From Isoetes taiwanensis (Eukaryota > Streptophyta > Lycopodiopsida > Isoetales > Isoetaceae), in assembly GCA_021234155.1 (NCBI GenBank), contig JAJEKV010000002.1, forward strand, positions 42,581,203 through 42,645,202: a DNA stretch of 64,000 nucleotides, in the 5' to 3' direction. Below, piece by piece: positions 53,775 through 64,000 of the stretch (positions are counted from its first letter, which is position 1; the number at the start of each line of letters is the position of its first letter). Both the position numbers and the translations under genes were made by a program. A model generated the notes under the pieces. The model was not told the DNA's origin. It did not search any database and saw only the letters and a list, made by a program, of their open reading frames with translations.

Positions 53775-55395
53775 TGTGACGCTCCCTGGATATATACGAC
53801 CCCCGGCCATATATATACGGGGACTTTCCCCTCCCATGGCGACCGTCTCGCCATGAACAGGGCCCTCCGTCTGACCCGAGCCATCTACGTAGAGATGCCC
53901 GAGTGAAGGACACGGAAGTGTCATTCGGCCCACGCCTTCGATGGGCTCCTACGTCGCGGAAGCATGAATACAAGGGTTAGCACCCAGCATAAATCATATA
54001 TATAAATAACCACCACGAAGGGTGGCGCATCCATCCAAGTACCAACGGCAAAGAATATGCATCTAAACCTAAGAAAACACCCCAAACCCGGGTTCTACCC
54101 GATTCGGACTCACACTCGTGGGGATGGGACGGCTTCGGTCTCAAGAGGTCGCCAGAGGCAGGTATAACTTTGGCGTTGGCGGCATAGAACATCGGCTAGG
54201 GTTGTCCACTCCATCCGCCCCTCCTATGCACACTTTGCGGATGGGTCGATCCACGCTATGGCTTAGCTATAGCCTTCAGGAGACGCAAACTCAAGGTATC
54301 ACCCTTTTGAGTCTACTCGGGGTTCATGGCGCCCGGTCCGATGAGGCAGGTCTGGGAAGCATCCCCTTCGGGATCGCGGTGGTTCCATGGGTGAGCTAGA
54401 GAATACGTCGCATCGGTGACCCCGCATCCATACCCAACTTACTCACCCTAAATCTACTCAAAGTGCAAAGATGCTCCATACGGATCACACCTCTACACCC
54501 GGAGTGTCGGACCCATACCCGGCCCCCTCGTGGCCCGGCTATCAGGCCTAGCCCTTTGTAGGAGTCTCGGGAGCCTTTTATGTTCGTGCAAGACCCCACC
54601 CCCACTTCACCACTTGTGTCCCTTCTGCGGTGCTAAGCCCGGACCATAGCGTCTGACCGGTGGTCTCTTGTACCTGGGCCGCAACTAATGGGACTGTTTG
54701 GGGCTCTATCTAGGAGTATACTACCATACATGAGCTCAGAGGTCTCTACCCCCCTTAATTCCCCCATTTCCAGAGTAATACTATGCAAAGAACTATCAAT
54801 CCATCCTTTACGAGCAAAACCAGAATCGGAATATAAAGAGAACTTACCTTTACAATCAAGGGTTAGCTCCTACGAGTAAAACACAGAGAGAACAGACAAA
54901 ACAACGCAACAAGTGCCCAACAGGGGCGCTACCCTAGAATTCACAAGCTACACTAACCACCCACCTGTATTCCTGCTGGACCCTTTATCGTTTGATGCCT
55001 CCATCCTCCTGGGACTCGATGCTCAGCTCTGGTTACACAGGTACAAGTACTTTGGCAAGGTGGCGCTTAGCTTGTCAAAAGGTAGGCGCTCAGCTCAAGG
55101 TCGATTATGGTGGATATGGGGGTGGTGATCCACCTTAATGGTCCAAAGTAGCATTCACCATCTTTGTGTCGAGTTTGGCCAGGTGGCGCCTTCCCAAAGG
55201 ATAATTAGCTTAATTATCCTTTTTAATTAATAATTCCTTAATATAGGTTATTATCCTTAACAATTAAATTAGCATAGCTAATTTAATCCCTTTTAGGTCA
55301 ACCCCCTAGGTTACCATACCCCATGGTGGCGTATCTATACTGGGTGACGTGTCAATATATTTATCGTATACCATATAAATACTTGGAGCGTCACA
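53775..55395 (-). repeat. 5' LTR of the chromovirus, full length
   Basis: 1621 bp, TGTGACG...CGTCACA in plus orientation (7-bp terminal inverted repeat). In element orientation a TATTTATA-type TATA box lies about 20 bases from the start. CG-rich blocks are better preserved than in the 3' LTR. Confidence 0.95.
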
Positions 55396-56575
55396 CCCAT
55401 GATGCAAACTTGTTCATTGCACGGAATAAAATTCATCCTATTCTTCAGAGAGAGACAAATTATCGACGCTACTATGAGCACAAATCTTTTTACGGTCTCC
55501 TATTCTTGCAGATCAAAATTCAAAGGTCATGGCCATTAAGCATCCAAAAATTTATAGTAAATGGTTTGGCAAAGGGATGTTAAGGATCTTTACAAAGGAA
55601 ACAATACTTTCATCTCATAGGGGCCCCTTTGATATCTTTGTCTCTACTTTAAATGTTATTGATTCTAATGCTCCCTACTCGATTTGTGACAAAATATCGA
55701 TTTTTCTTAAAGAGGAAGGATCTTCGAGATTAGATACAGACATTGACAGCTATGAGATCTCATTACACCAAACTCAGCAAACAGGAAAGCATCTCACCTT
55801 GAAACAGCTTTGTGCAATGGCTGATGACTTCATAGAGGAGGTTGAAAGCTCGAGGAAAAGAGAAGCAGAATGGGCTGAGATCTACACCAGGGAGTTCATG
55901 CAGATGCAGTATTTGTTTGAATTTTTATACAATACTCACTTCAGCATGACAGAGAGACAGCTGGCTAGATACAGAGAAACATATTAGTCATAAGCTACTG
56001 ACAGACCTGTATGGTACTTTGTTACTACTAGTGGGAAAGGAAAGCCTGACATCTCTACTCATTCAGAACGACTGTGGTCAAAACAGATATATTCATGGAT
56101 CGACATCTGAGTTCTACAAGCAGTATAATGAGTGGTTTGATGCAAACCTTGAGAATGAGAATTAATCCCATCTTTCTGCTCTATGGCCTCCCAATTTGTC
56201 CCAAACTATCAGAATTTTGCCTTCCAAACCAGATCATTTTACTAATTTCCGTCATTCAACTATTGAAGATCATGGTTGGTATTTCAATTTGTTTTTACAG
56301 GAAATTGAAGACTCTACTTTTGGACAGCTGTTTCCCTGCTAAGAGGTCATTGAGAGCATTTTTATCTGAAGGCTTCAGGATCTACCATCTATATTAAGCA
56401 AATCAAATCACGAGCTACTCTTCTCAATTTTGATGTCATTTTTGATGCTCAACTTATTATGAGTGTCTTATCTTTTTTACCCTGCTATATAGCAGATTGG
56501 TATTTGGATTGTATGGCTTTATCTAATTAATGAAAAAATCTACCCTTACTCTAAAAAAAAAAAGAAAAAAGAAAA
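55396..56575 (+). pseudogene. Poly(A)-ended retrocopy-like segment, unrecognised
   Basis: Plus-strand sequence with long but interrupted coding potential. 55396-55540 reads ARNKIHPILQRETNYRRYYEH in one frame, then 55529-55987 reads KWFGKGMLRIFTKE, HRGPFDIFV and LKQLCAMADDFIEEVE in another, and 55990-56360 is open apart from single stops. It ends TAATTAATGAAAAAATCTAC then A11 (56552-56562). No introns are visible. A LINE 3' portion or a processed host gene would both fit. The protein is not recognised. Confidence 0.45.
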
Positions 56576-56865
56576 AACACGGAGATAGAGATAGTCACCT
56601 CATAACTTCCTCTGCATCAAACTTGTGCTTCTGTCCACTCACTTTTGGCCATTCTGGTAAAAAAAACCTCCTCTTTCTTCTCAATTTTGTTTGTCATCTT
56701 TTATATTTGCCTATTGTTGGAAGGCGCAGATCCTCAAGTATTTTCTAGACCTACACTCAATTGTTATCTGCTTTGGTATCAATCTGCAAGAAAAGGCATC
56801 GATTTTTGTCACAATGCATTGAATAGCCTTGCTGGGTATTTTCGATAGTTTAGTCTTGCATGGTT

Positions 56866-57275
56866 TTAGGCTGAATCGTCCAACGACCATGGCTGCTTGA
56901 AAGCATTATCCACATAGCCAAGACGTTCGTACCAGAGCGCCATTCGGAATCCATGGATCTGACCATTTGCGGAATTTGAAGCGCCTATTCAATATGGCTG
57001 ATAAGCACCCATGGCAAGTTCTATATCTCTTCCTCCATCCATAGATCTTTGATTAATATTTGCTGAGCCAACTATAATGTATTCGTCATCAACTGAATAT
57101 GGGAGATAAAAATAACATTGATTAGAATGAAAGCAAAGTATCAATAGTTAGGGTTCTTAGGGTTTTACCTATCATCGTTTTGGAATGGACATAAATCATA
57201 AAACGCCGGTTTGTTTGTGCTGCTAGATAGTTGGAGTTTGGCTCAGGCAATGCAGATGGCAAGTATTGCGGCTCC
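56866..57275 (-). pseudogene. Phospholipase D fragment (second HKD region)
   Basis: Exon 57275-57169 follows a GACAG acceptor and encodes [13 protein letters not shown]...[13 protein letters not shown]. Intron 57168-57093 (GTAAAA...TTCAG) splits a Val codon. Exon 57092-56866 encodes [20 protein letters not shown], then AMGAYQPY, a TGA at 56991-56989, and in the same frame [20 protein letters not shown] up to TAA at 56866. The second catalytic motif HxKxxxxD of PLD (His, Lys, Asp) is intact. PLD hydrolyses phosphatidylcholine to phosphatidic acid. The N-terminal C2 domain, the first HKD motif and the C-terminus are absent, and the internal stop marks a pseudogene. Confidence 0.85.
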
Positions 57276-60029
57276 CTGTCTCACCTCTTGGCCTCTAACG
57301 TGCCTTTTTTGCTAGTCCTTTTTCTTTTTTTTTTCGTTTTCCTTTTCGTTTATTGCTTAACAAAGGAAGGCGACGAATGTTTTAACAAAAAGGTAACTTA
57401 GGCATTTTGATTAGATAAGGGGACGGACAATGGACAAAAAGGAAATAGTTGGACTGCTATGGTGCAATTTCGACCAGCTTACCCATGATCTATGGCTCGA
57501 TTGGACCAACTCCAGAATTCTGATAGCAGCCAACAAGTTTCAATACTGAGCTTTAATCCCTTTGCTTATCTCCCATCAGGTTCCGGATGCAGGGTTTTTG
57601 TATGCAGGACCCATACAAAGGAGAAACTGTATGAAGTGTTTTGTATGCAGGCTCTGGTTTGAAGGTTTTCGTGCAAAGTTGGCCGAAGAACCCAAAATGG
57701 GGCTTAAGGTTTCTACGTAGACTTGTGTAGAGTTGGACAGGGATGTCAAGCTAGATTGCTTGATCAATCAGATTGCTTGATTGTTACAGACTATTTTCAA
57801 GACGAGACAAAGCATAACACTGTTTTATCTTGAATCCTTATTCTCGAGCCGTGGAATAGCTATAACATTCTGAAAAGCTGGTATCCAGAACCAGTAAATT
57901 GTATTTGCCTTTCTATTTTTCCTTGGCATGGAGTGGCTATGGCTATCTGTGGACTGAACCTGTCTTTAAAGCTTTGCGATTGTAGCAGGCAAGTAAGCAT
58001 GTAAAAGATATTTACCTATTTGACGATGAAACATTCAAAATCTGTTGCCAATTTGACGATGGAGTAAGGTATGTATTGAGTGTAATGGCCGGGCTTGAAA
58101 AATAGGGCATGAAACAGGGCTAGCGCATATTGTTTTTGGCATTGTGACATCTGCGTGATTCTGCAATAAGCAGAAAACTTATGTTAAATTATGGTGGCGA
58201 CTAGGAGAAATGCAAGGATTTGTTTCCCTCCGCCAAAGATTTTTGAGGATACTAGCAGATTTAAATATTTCTACAAGAAGTGCCGAAGACCTGCCATACG
58301 AATATGGAGGATGTGCACTGATTTGCAGTGGGCGATGAAGTTTTTTTGTTTATAGTTAGGGTCCTTTCTAAATATGATGTAAATTTTCTTACAATATCGC
58401 ATACAATATAGGGAAGAAGGATTTGGTATCAGCTATCCAATGGCAAAAGCTCTTGAAAAAACTGCCAAGAAAAATAAAAGCGACCAAGATGAATGGCAGA
58501 TAAAACTGCTAGGATATGGTTTTTTTTGCTCGTTGAAAGCTTTGTATTAAGTGACCATCAGGATATAGTTTTTTTTGCTTGTTGAAAGCAGTTTTTTTTC
58601 TTGTTGAAAGCTTTGTATTCTTCACTGCCATGCTATAACTATGGTTGTGGTTTTATCGGGCAAAGATTTGACTATTTATTGTTTTGGTTGTGTTATGGAA
58701 TGTTGCGAATGTTTTTTTTTTTTTTCCCCCAAAATGCAACCCCCCTCCCCAACCAGCTCCCCCCCCCCTCCCCCGGGGAAAAAAAACTCCTAATAAAAGA
58801 AAAAAATCGAAATTTGTTAAAAAAAACGTTGAAATTCTCTTTGGGGCAGTTCTCCTTCCTCCTCACTTGCTTTGTAACATTACCATTCTTTTAATATATT
58901 GATGGCACAGTTCTTCAAAAAGAAAAAAAAAAAACGTTGAAATCCTTGTTTGGGAATGGGAGATGTTGTTTTTTGTATTTGAGAAAAAACTAAAAATTAA
59001 AAAAGAATGGCAACCAAAAAAAAAAAAAATTCAAAAAACATTTGGAAGTTCATTTTATATTTTATTCAACATAAGATGTCTTACAAGCCATATTGACAAG
59101 GATTGGCTAGCTCTATACTTATCACACAAAATGACAAATCTCTTTATTGTTCCATGCGAAACCTTTGGTTCTACTTGATTGGCATAAACAACCTTGGAGC
59201 CTACAAAATAGAGAACGTGCGTGTCAATGTGCATGGCATTGGAGGTCAAGCATGGATATTGGATAGCCTTTGTGGATCTCATCACATTAAAGACACAAGA
59301 TCAATATTGGCCACATGCAGCGTAGTGCCCTACAAACCAATTAATGTGACCAATATGCACATCGTGTGAAAATGTGTTTGTCTTGATTTTTACAAACTAC
59401 TAATGTAGAGCATGTGAAAAAAGGTTGACTTTTGGTAATGCAGTAATTCAGCTTTATTGGTCTACAAACCACATGTTCCAGAAACATTAATATAGTCACA
59501 AAGTCAATGCACCAGGAACCAATGGCATCATCCCAAGCATTAAGGATATAAAGCATGATGATATGGAAATTGTGTAATTGATAGTGGTATATGGAATCTG
59601 GAAAATAGGGCCCATGCCATCTCACAAGGGGTACATTGATGTGGAAATTTATGGACTAGAAAAAGCTTCTAGAATTATATTTATGATTATGTATACAATG
59701 GCATCTTTTTGGGTTAAAATTGTTACCCTGGTTATAGGTCGTGGCACGATCATGATCGTGGGTTATTCTACGGGATGGAATCACCAACCGTTGGGATTGC
59801 GCCATATCATCATAACAAGGGTAACTTTATTTTCACCCTCTTTTTGGAGGCACCTCGAGGCCCTATGTGTACAAATGCCTCATCAAAGTGACATTTGCTG
59901 GTTGTTGGATGGTAGGTCGCTCCACATAGTCTAAAACATGTGAACATGGTATTTGAAATTTCAATGCTATGTGGCATTAGTAGGGATAATTTTAGCTTCC
60001 TACGAGATGCCGTGGCATATTTGGTCTAT
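57276..60029. other. Intergenic region
   Basis: No gene recognised. It holds a homopolymer-rich stretch (T13, then C-runs, then A-runs, 58711-58830), a partly triplicated ATATGGTTTTTTTTGCTCGTT-type unit (58515-58615), and a perfect 16-base palindrome CACGATCATGATCGTG near 59743. Short open frames near 58601-59369 look like chance. Confidence 0.5.
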
Positions 60030-60032
60030 TTA

Positions 60033-60112
60033 GGCCCAGATTCCACCGAACGGCTACTTGGACTTCTGCAATTCGTCCAGGTATGAACTTCCGACTCAGT
60101 GGAATCTGGGCC
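60033..60112. mobile_element. 80-bp MITE, PIF/Harbinger type
   Basis: Perfect 14-bp terminal inverted repeats GGCCCAGATTCCAC (60033-60046) and GTGGAATCTGGGCC (60099-60112), flanked by TTA at 60030-60032 and 60113-60115. A three-base TTA/TAA duplication and GG-starting ends are typical of Harbinger/Tourist MITEs. It is very short for the group. Confidence 0.75.
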
Positions 60113-60225
60113 TTATATGGCATCTGTCTATCTATCTATCTATGGGTGAAATAAAGTTGTCGTGAATGGAGTGCACGTGGCTAAATCAAGACGATTGAAG
60201 ATTCCACAAGATAAAATCCTTAACC

Positions 60226-60285
60226 ATTACAAGAAATTTATCGCGGCGGCCAAGGCCGCCGCGAACATTTCTTTAGTTCTAACCC
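60226..60285. other. GC-rich perfect hairpin, possible CACTA-end relic
   Basis: CGCGGCGGCC-AA-GGCCGCCGCG forms a perfect 10-bp stem (about 60242-60263). The outer arms AAGAAAT and ATTTCTT also pair. The left side begins CATTACAAGAAA, close to the CACTACAAGAAA end of CACTA transposons. No second end or coding part is visible. Confidence 0.5.
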
Positions 60286-61480
60286 TGTGAAGTTAGACTT
60301 AGCATAAGTTTCGGGCCTCGTTTAGTAAGGAATGTGTGAGAGTTCGAGTTGTATGAATCTCAATTTTGAACGGATTGAATGTAGAGGGTACGAACTGGTG
60401 TCATTGCCTTGAGTTCTCGTGCTCCTAAGGTAGATGGATGTTATAAGTGATCTCAATGCATAACAACTTGCAAGCATCAATTCAAATAACCTATGCAAAC
60501 ATTCTAAAGGGAAAGACTATTTATACATTTACATTACAATAATCGTTTTGCAGCGTTTGTCTTGATGTCAGATTAAAACTATAGTATTATTGAACTCAAG
60601 TATGCACTAGTCGATTGCATAGTTAGGAACTTGAAAGAAAGAGGCCGGTTCTTTGATTGTCAAGAATGGAATCACTATTGCATTGGCTTTGGCCCTACGT
60701 TAAGGGCAAGATCCCAACAAGATCACATTATGAAAGAAGTTTGTTGTGAATCTAAGAATGGCATTTTTTCCTCCAATTATTATATATGTCTTGGTACGGA
60801 ACAATTGTATGAAATACCATTAAAAAAAAGGTGAGCACCTTTTAACGAACGGGGTCACCTATTGGCGGAGCAGAGATTTGAGGCCAGCAGGCTAACGAAA
60901 ATGATTCCAGCAAAGTCACCAACACGATTCTCATGTGATCGGAGGCCTGCACGATGGTTGCCACGTTGGCATAAGCCTGATATAGACGGCGCCCTGTTGC
61001 AAAGAAAATTAGAGAAGAAGAAAGCCGAATTACAGATGGGTAAAACAGAAACTCTGTCTCGACATGTTCTTGGGCTTCAAAATCTGTGACGAGTCCAATT
61101 TTGAAGCGAGCTTATGGACCAGAGAATTCAAACCGAAGAAAGAATCCAGCGTTCAGATTATCTGCACATTTTTGTTGCACAGGTTAAAGTGAAATCTTCT
61201 GAACCTGCTGTCGCCAGCAGAAAGCTGGCGCAAGATGCTTTGCTTTAGCAACATATGCATCCAAAACTTAAAAAGGATTCGAGAATCCTCTCCTTGCTTC
61301 GAATTCGAGCTCTGAATTTGCGCCCAAAGGCAGATTTTTACCGCCTGGCATGAATTTGATGCACATTATCTTTGAGTTTTCAATCCCGGCTCGGTGGGTG
61401 GGTTCGGAGCCAATAAAACGAGGGATCTGATGATGGGTATGGCCTCAGCAGTGCCGCTTGCTGCAGCGGCGAAGAACCAA
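60286..61480. other. Intergenic region
   Basis: No recognised gene. Open stretches at 60631-60834 and 60862-61089 have no motif known to me. Confidence 0.45.
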
Positions 61481-61700
61481 GCTATAAAGCCGAATAGAAA
61501 AACAGAGAAAAGGAAGATACCTCAAGGTTCTTGGATCTTGGATACCGTTTTTATGGAGCTTCAGGGCAGATCTGGGGGTATGGTGGTGAATTGGGCACCG
61601 CAGAGTGAAATTTTGGAGCACAGAGCTGTCGAGCCTGCTTCAGGGTCTTCGAAATTGGTTCTTCCAGTGACATCCTGGGTATGCAATTTATGGAGCCCGG
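61480..61700 (+). pseudogene. UDP-glycosyltransferase fragment (start of PSPG box)
   Basis: 61577-61630 encodes GMVVNWAPQSEILEHRAV, the first third of the plant secondary-product glycosyltransferase box that binds the UDP-sugar. It is preceded by IPQGSWILDTVF...GRSG, like the approach to this box. The following HCGWNS segment is missing and the frame ends at 61700. It is a fragment of a UGT gene without the acceptor domain. Confidence 0.65.
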
Positions 61701-62750
61701 CAGAGGTGATATAGCAACGCAAAGATTCACCTCGGTCTATCTTCATGTGGCAAGGGTTTTGTCTACAAATCTGTTTGGCCGCAAAAGAAATGGCGGTCTT
61801 TGAGATCTTGAATCAAGCCGGCTCTGGGCAAGCTTATAGAAGACTCCAAGAGGATTTCGTCCCAGATCTACCCGATTTCCCCTACTCTTGGGAGAATCAA
61901 GCAAAGGTTTGCTTAAAATTCCTTCGCCCATCAGGCCAATAATCTGCCCAGTGCACCTAATATCTCTGCGGGCCAGTCTTTGATCATTCCATTCCCCTGA
62001 GGCCTGAGGAAGGGGAGGCTGTGGCTCCTCCTCAATAAATGCAAGAATGCAAAATTGGAAAAATGTTCCCCGAAAAAAAATTTTGACATTTGGCACGCAT
62101 GCAATGGAGCATCAAGGAATATTGAAGAATAGAATCAAAGTGAATGCATGTCAGCAAATTAATGGTATTTTCTCCTGTTTGGGCCTAAGTTATGGCCTGT
62201 GTAGGTAACCTATACTGTATAGGTGTTTAGCCACTAGCTAGCCTCAAATGTAGGTCAAAAACATGTGTAGTGCTCCATCCCAACCCTTCACCCGTCACGC
62301 ATCGCCCGTCATGTTTTTTCTTTACATGTTTTTCTTTTAGCCCCGGCGCACTTGTTGCATTTGCTTGTAGTCGGCACGATCCAGTCCGGCGGTTGGCCGC
62401 CCGGGCCTTCTTGTCTCAGTAGCTCAATTTTTCACAAAAACTTAATTGCCTGGCATTACTGGAGCATTTGATTGGGTCTTGAGTCTTTTACAGAGGAAAA
62501 ACTGGTAAGACTTAATTCTTCACTTAGCTGATGAGTTTTGTGTGGGATTATGATGGATAGTGTGCATTATGTTTTACTTAAATATTGTGAAGGATCATTG
62601 ATTGTGATTCCTTGTCATTGTTTGAGCTCGTTCTTTCTTTTCTGGTTGAAATAACCTAGCCTATTTCAAGTTATGCTTTCGTTCTTCAGTCTTGCATCAT
62701 AGTGCTATTTTATTTTTGATGGACAGGTACATAAAAAGCATTGAGAAAAA
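61701..62750. other. Upstream region of the KCS gene
   Basis: No recognised coding sequence. A CT/T-rich stretch ending TTTTGATGGACAG at about 62727 looks like the acceptor of an intron in the 5' UTR, 24 bases before the KCS start codon. Confidence 0.5.
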
Positions 62751-64000
62751 ATGTCACAAAGAGGGAGTCAAATGGCTCCAACTTTGGAGCAGATGGAAGG
62801 AAATCTGGTGAGAATGGGAGGGGACAGAATGTCAGTGCAGATCCGAGCCAGGCGTCGGCTACCAGACTTTCTACAGAGCGTAAATCTGAAATATGTGAAG
62901 CTCGGATACCACTATCTCATAACTCATTTTATCACTTTGCTTCTAATTCCCATGATGCTAGCAGTAATGTTGGAAGTAGGAAGAATGGGTCCAGATGATA
63001 TATGGCAGCTTTGGGTGCATTTACAATTCAATCTTGTTAGTGTTCTGATCTGTTCAGCCTTGCTTGTGTTTGGTGGCACTGTGTATGTTATGTCCAGGCC
63101 TCGTCCTGTATATTTGATTGACTATGCATGTTATAAGCCTGCTGATAATCTGAAGGCACCTTTCCAGAGATTCATTGATCATTCAAGGCTCTCCGAAAAC
63201 TTTGATGAAAAAAGCTTGATTTTTCAAAAAAAAAAATCTAGAGTGCTCTGGGCTGGGGGAGGAAACTTATCTTCCACCTGCTCTGCATGAGTTACCAGCA
63301 AATCCTTGCATGACTGCAGCCAGAGCGGAGGCTGAGGAAGTTATGTTTGGTGCACTAGATGAGCTTTTTGAAAAAACTGGTGTAAAGCCTAAAGATGTTG
63401 GTGTGTTGATAGTAAATTGTAGTCTCTTCAACCCAACTCCTTCTCTGTCTGCTATGATTGTGAACAAATATAAAATGAGAGGTAACATCAGAAGTTACAA
63501 CTTGGGTGGCATGGGATGCAGTGCAGGTGTGATATCCATTGATCTTGCCAAAGACATTCTTCAAGTGCTTGGGGAAATACATATGCCTTGGTTATCAGCA
63601 TGGAAAATATTACCCAGAATTGGTACTTTGGTAACAGTAGATCTATGCTTATTCCCAATTGTTTATTTAGAATGGGAGGTGCTGCTGTTCTGCTCTCTAA
63701 CAAGAGGAGCGCAAAGCGACGGGCCAAATATCAGCTCGTCCATTCAGTGAGAACCCACAAAAGGGCAAATGATAATTGTTTCCATTGTGTTTATCAGGAG
63801 CAAGATGAGAATGGAAAACTTGGGGTTTCTTTGTCTAAGGAACTCATGGCCATAGCAGGGGATGCATTGAAGACCAATATAACAACTCTTGGACCATTAG
63901 TGCTGCCCTTATCTGAGCAAATAATTTTTTTTGCAGTGTTGGTGGCAAGGAAGCTACTGAATGTGAAGATGAAGCCTTATATTCCAGACTTCAAGTTGGC
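62751..64000 (+). pseudogene. 3-ketoacyl-CoA synthase (very-long-chain fatty acid elongase), 5' part, two frameshifts
   Basis: Condensing enzyme of ER fatty-acid elongation (malonyl-CoA plus acyl-CoA) for waxes and sphingolipids. ATG 62751 opens a 180-codon stretch with two membrane segments (HFITLLLIPMMLAVML and VSVLICSALLVFGG) and RPVYLIDYACYKP, the FAE1/CUT1 family signature. An A11 run at 63226-63236 shifts the frame; the next stretch has [30 protein letters not shown] and the active-site Cys in [10 protein letters not shown] second shift near 63573 (before [16 protein letters not shown]) passes to a frame that stays open to the window end. The catalytic His and Asn lie beyond the window. 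A decayed gene or assembly errors would both explain the two breaks. Confidence 0.9.

Larger units (their letters stand above)
42359..55395 (-). mobile_element. Chromovirus (Ty3/gypsy) carrying extra ORFs including histone H3
   Basis: Order on the minus strand: LTR 55395-53775, iMet PBS, leader of about 700 bases, ORF A with a histone H3 core, ORF B, ORF C, gag, protease remnant, RT-RNase H-integrase-chromodomain, polypurine tract, truncated LTR 43837-42359. The internal region is about 9.9 kb, while gag-pol and the 3' region together explain about 5.4 kb. The outer LTR lost 120 bases at its left edge, so no target duplication can be seen. One in-frame TAG and several frameshifts make this copy defective. 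Confidence 0.95.

Noticed and set aside
56645-56848. 67-codon open frame with a signal-peptide-like start
   Set aside because: The hydrophobic start is attractive (SFFSILFVIFYICLLL), but there is no family match, no gene context and a pseudogene beside it on the other strand. Chance is as likely.

Overview
This is nuclear DNA of a land plant. The evidence is a 3-ketoacyl-CoA synthase gene, pieces of phospholipase D, UDP-glycosyltransferase and GT47 (exostosin-type) genes with plant-like introns, a telo-box, and plant-type Ty3/gypsy, LINE, Helitron and MITE elements. The species cannot be named from the sequence. The density of old and nested elements fits a large genome such as a fern, lycophyte or gymnosperm, but that is inference. 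Almost the whole window is mobile DNA. The only substantial host gene is the KCS gene at the right edge, and it has two frame breaks.

Layout. 1-3600: a decayed non-L1 LINE (LINE-A) with a 3' stem-loop and an (ATTCT)n tail. 3736-29845: a local tandem duplication with units D1 and D2 of about 5.2 kb. D1 was later split twice: by a 9.36-kb Helitron (4366-13727) with a second Helitron nested inside it (9155-13516), and by a 6.2-kb block E1-x-E2 (18329-24498) that interrupts a (CTTTTT)n tract. D2 keeps the uninterrupted version of both sites. Both D units carry an inverted pair of L1-like LINE fragments. 30661-30950: an insertion made almost only of (CTTTTT)n, flanked by a 14-bp target duplication.

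31000-41120: a complete Ty3/gypsy element on the minus strand, with TSD CCTAG, LTRs of 1880 and 1897 bp, a primer-binding site resembling tRNA-Gln, gag with three CCHC knuckles, protease, an extra RNase H placed before RT, RT, a resident RNase H lacking its first catalytic Asp, and integrase. 42359-55395: a chromovirus on the minus strand (tRNA-iMet PBS, gag, RT-RH-INT-chromodomain) that is about 4 kb longer than usual.

The extra DNA in the chromovirus lies between the PBS and gag and holds three non-canonical open regions. The first ends in an unmistakable, almost complete histone H3 core. The second ends in a segment whose length and pattern suit another histone fold (H2A-like). The third is unrecognised. 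A retroelement with a chromodomain (a reader of H3 tails) that also encodes its own H3-like protein is the most unusual thing in the window.

55396-62700: a poly(A)-ended retrocopy-like segment, a phospholipase D pseudogene, an 80-bp Harbinger-type MITE, a GC-rich hairpin and a UGT fragment. 62751-64000: the 5' part of the KCS gene.
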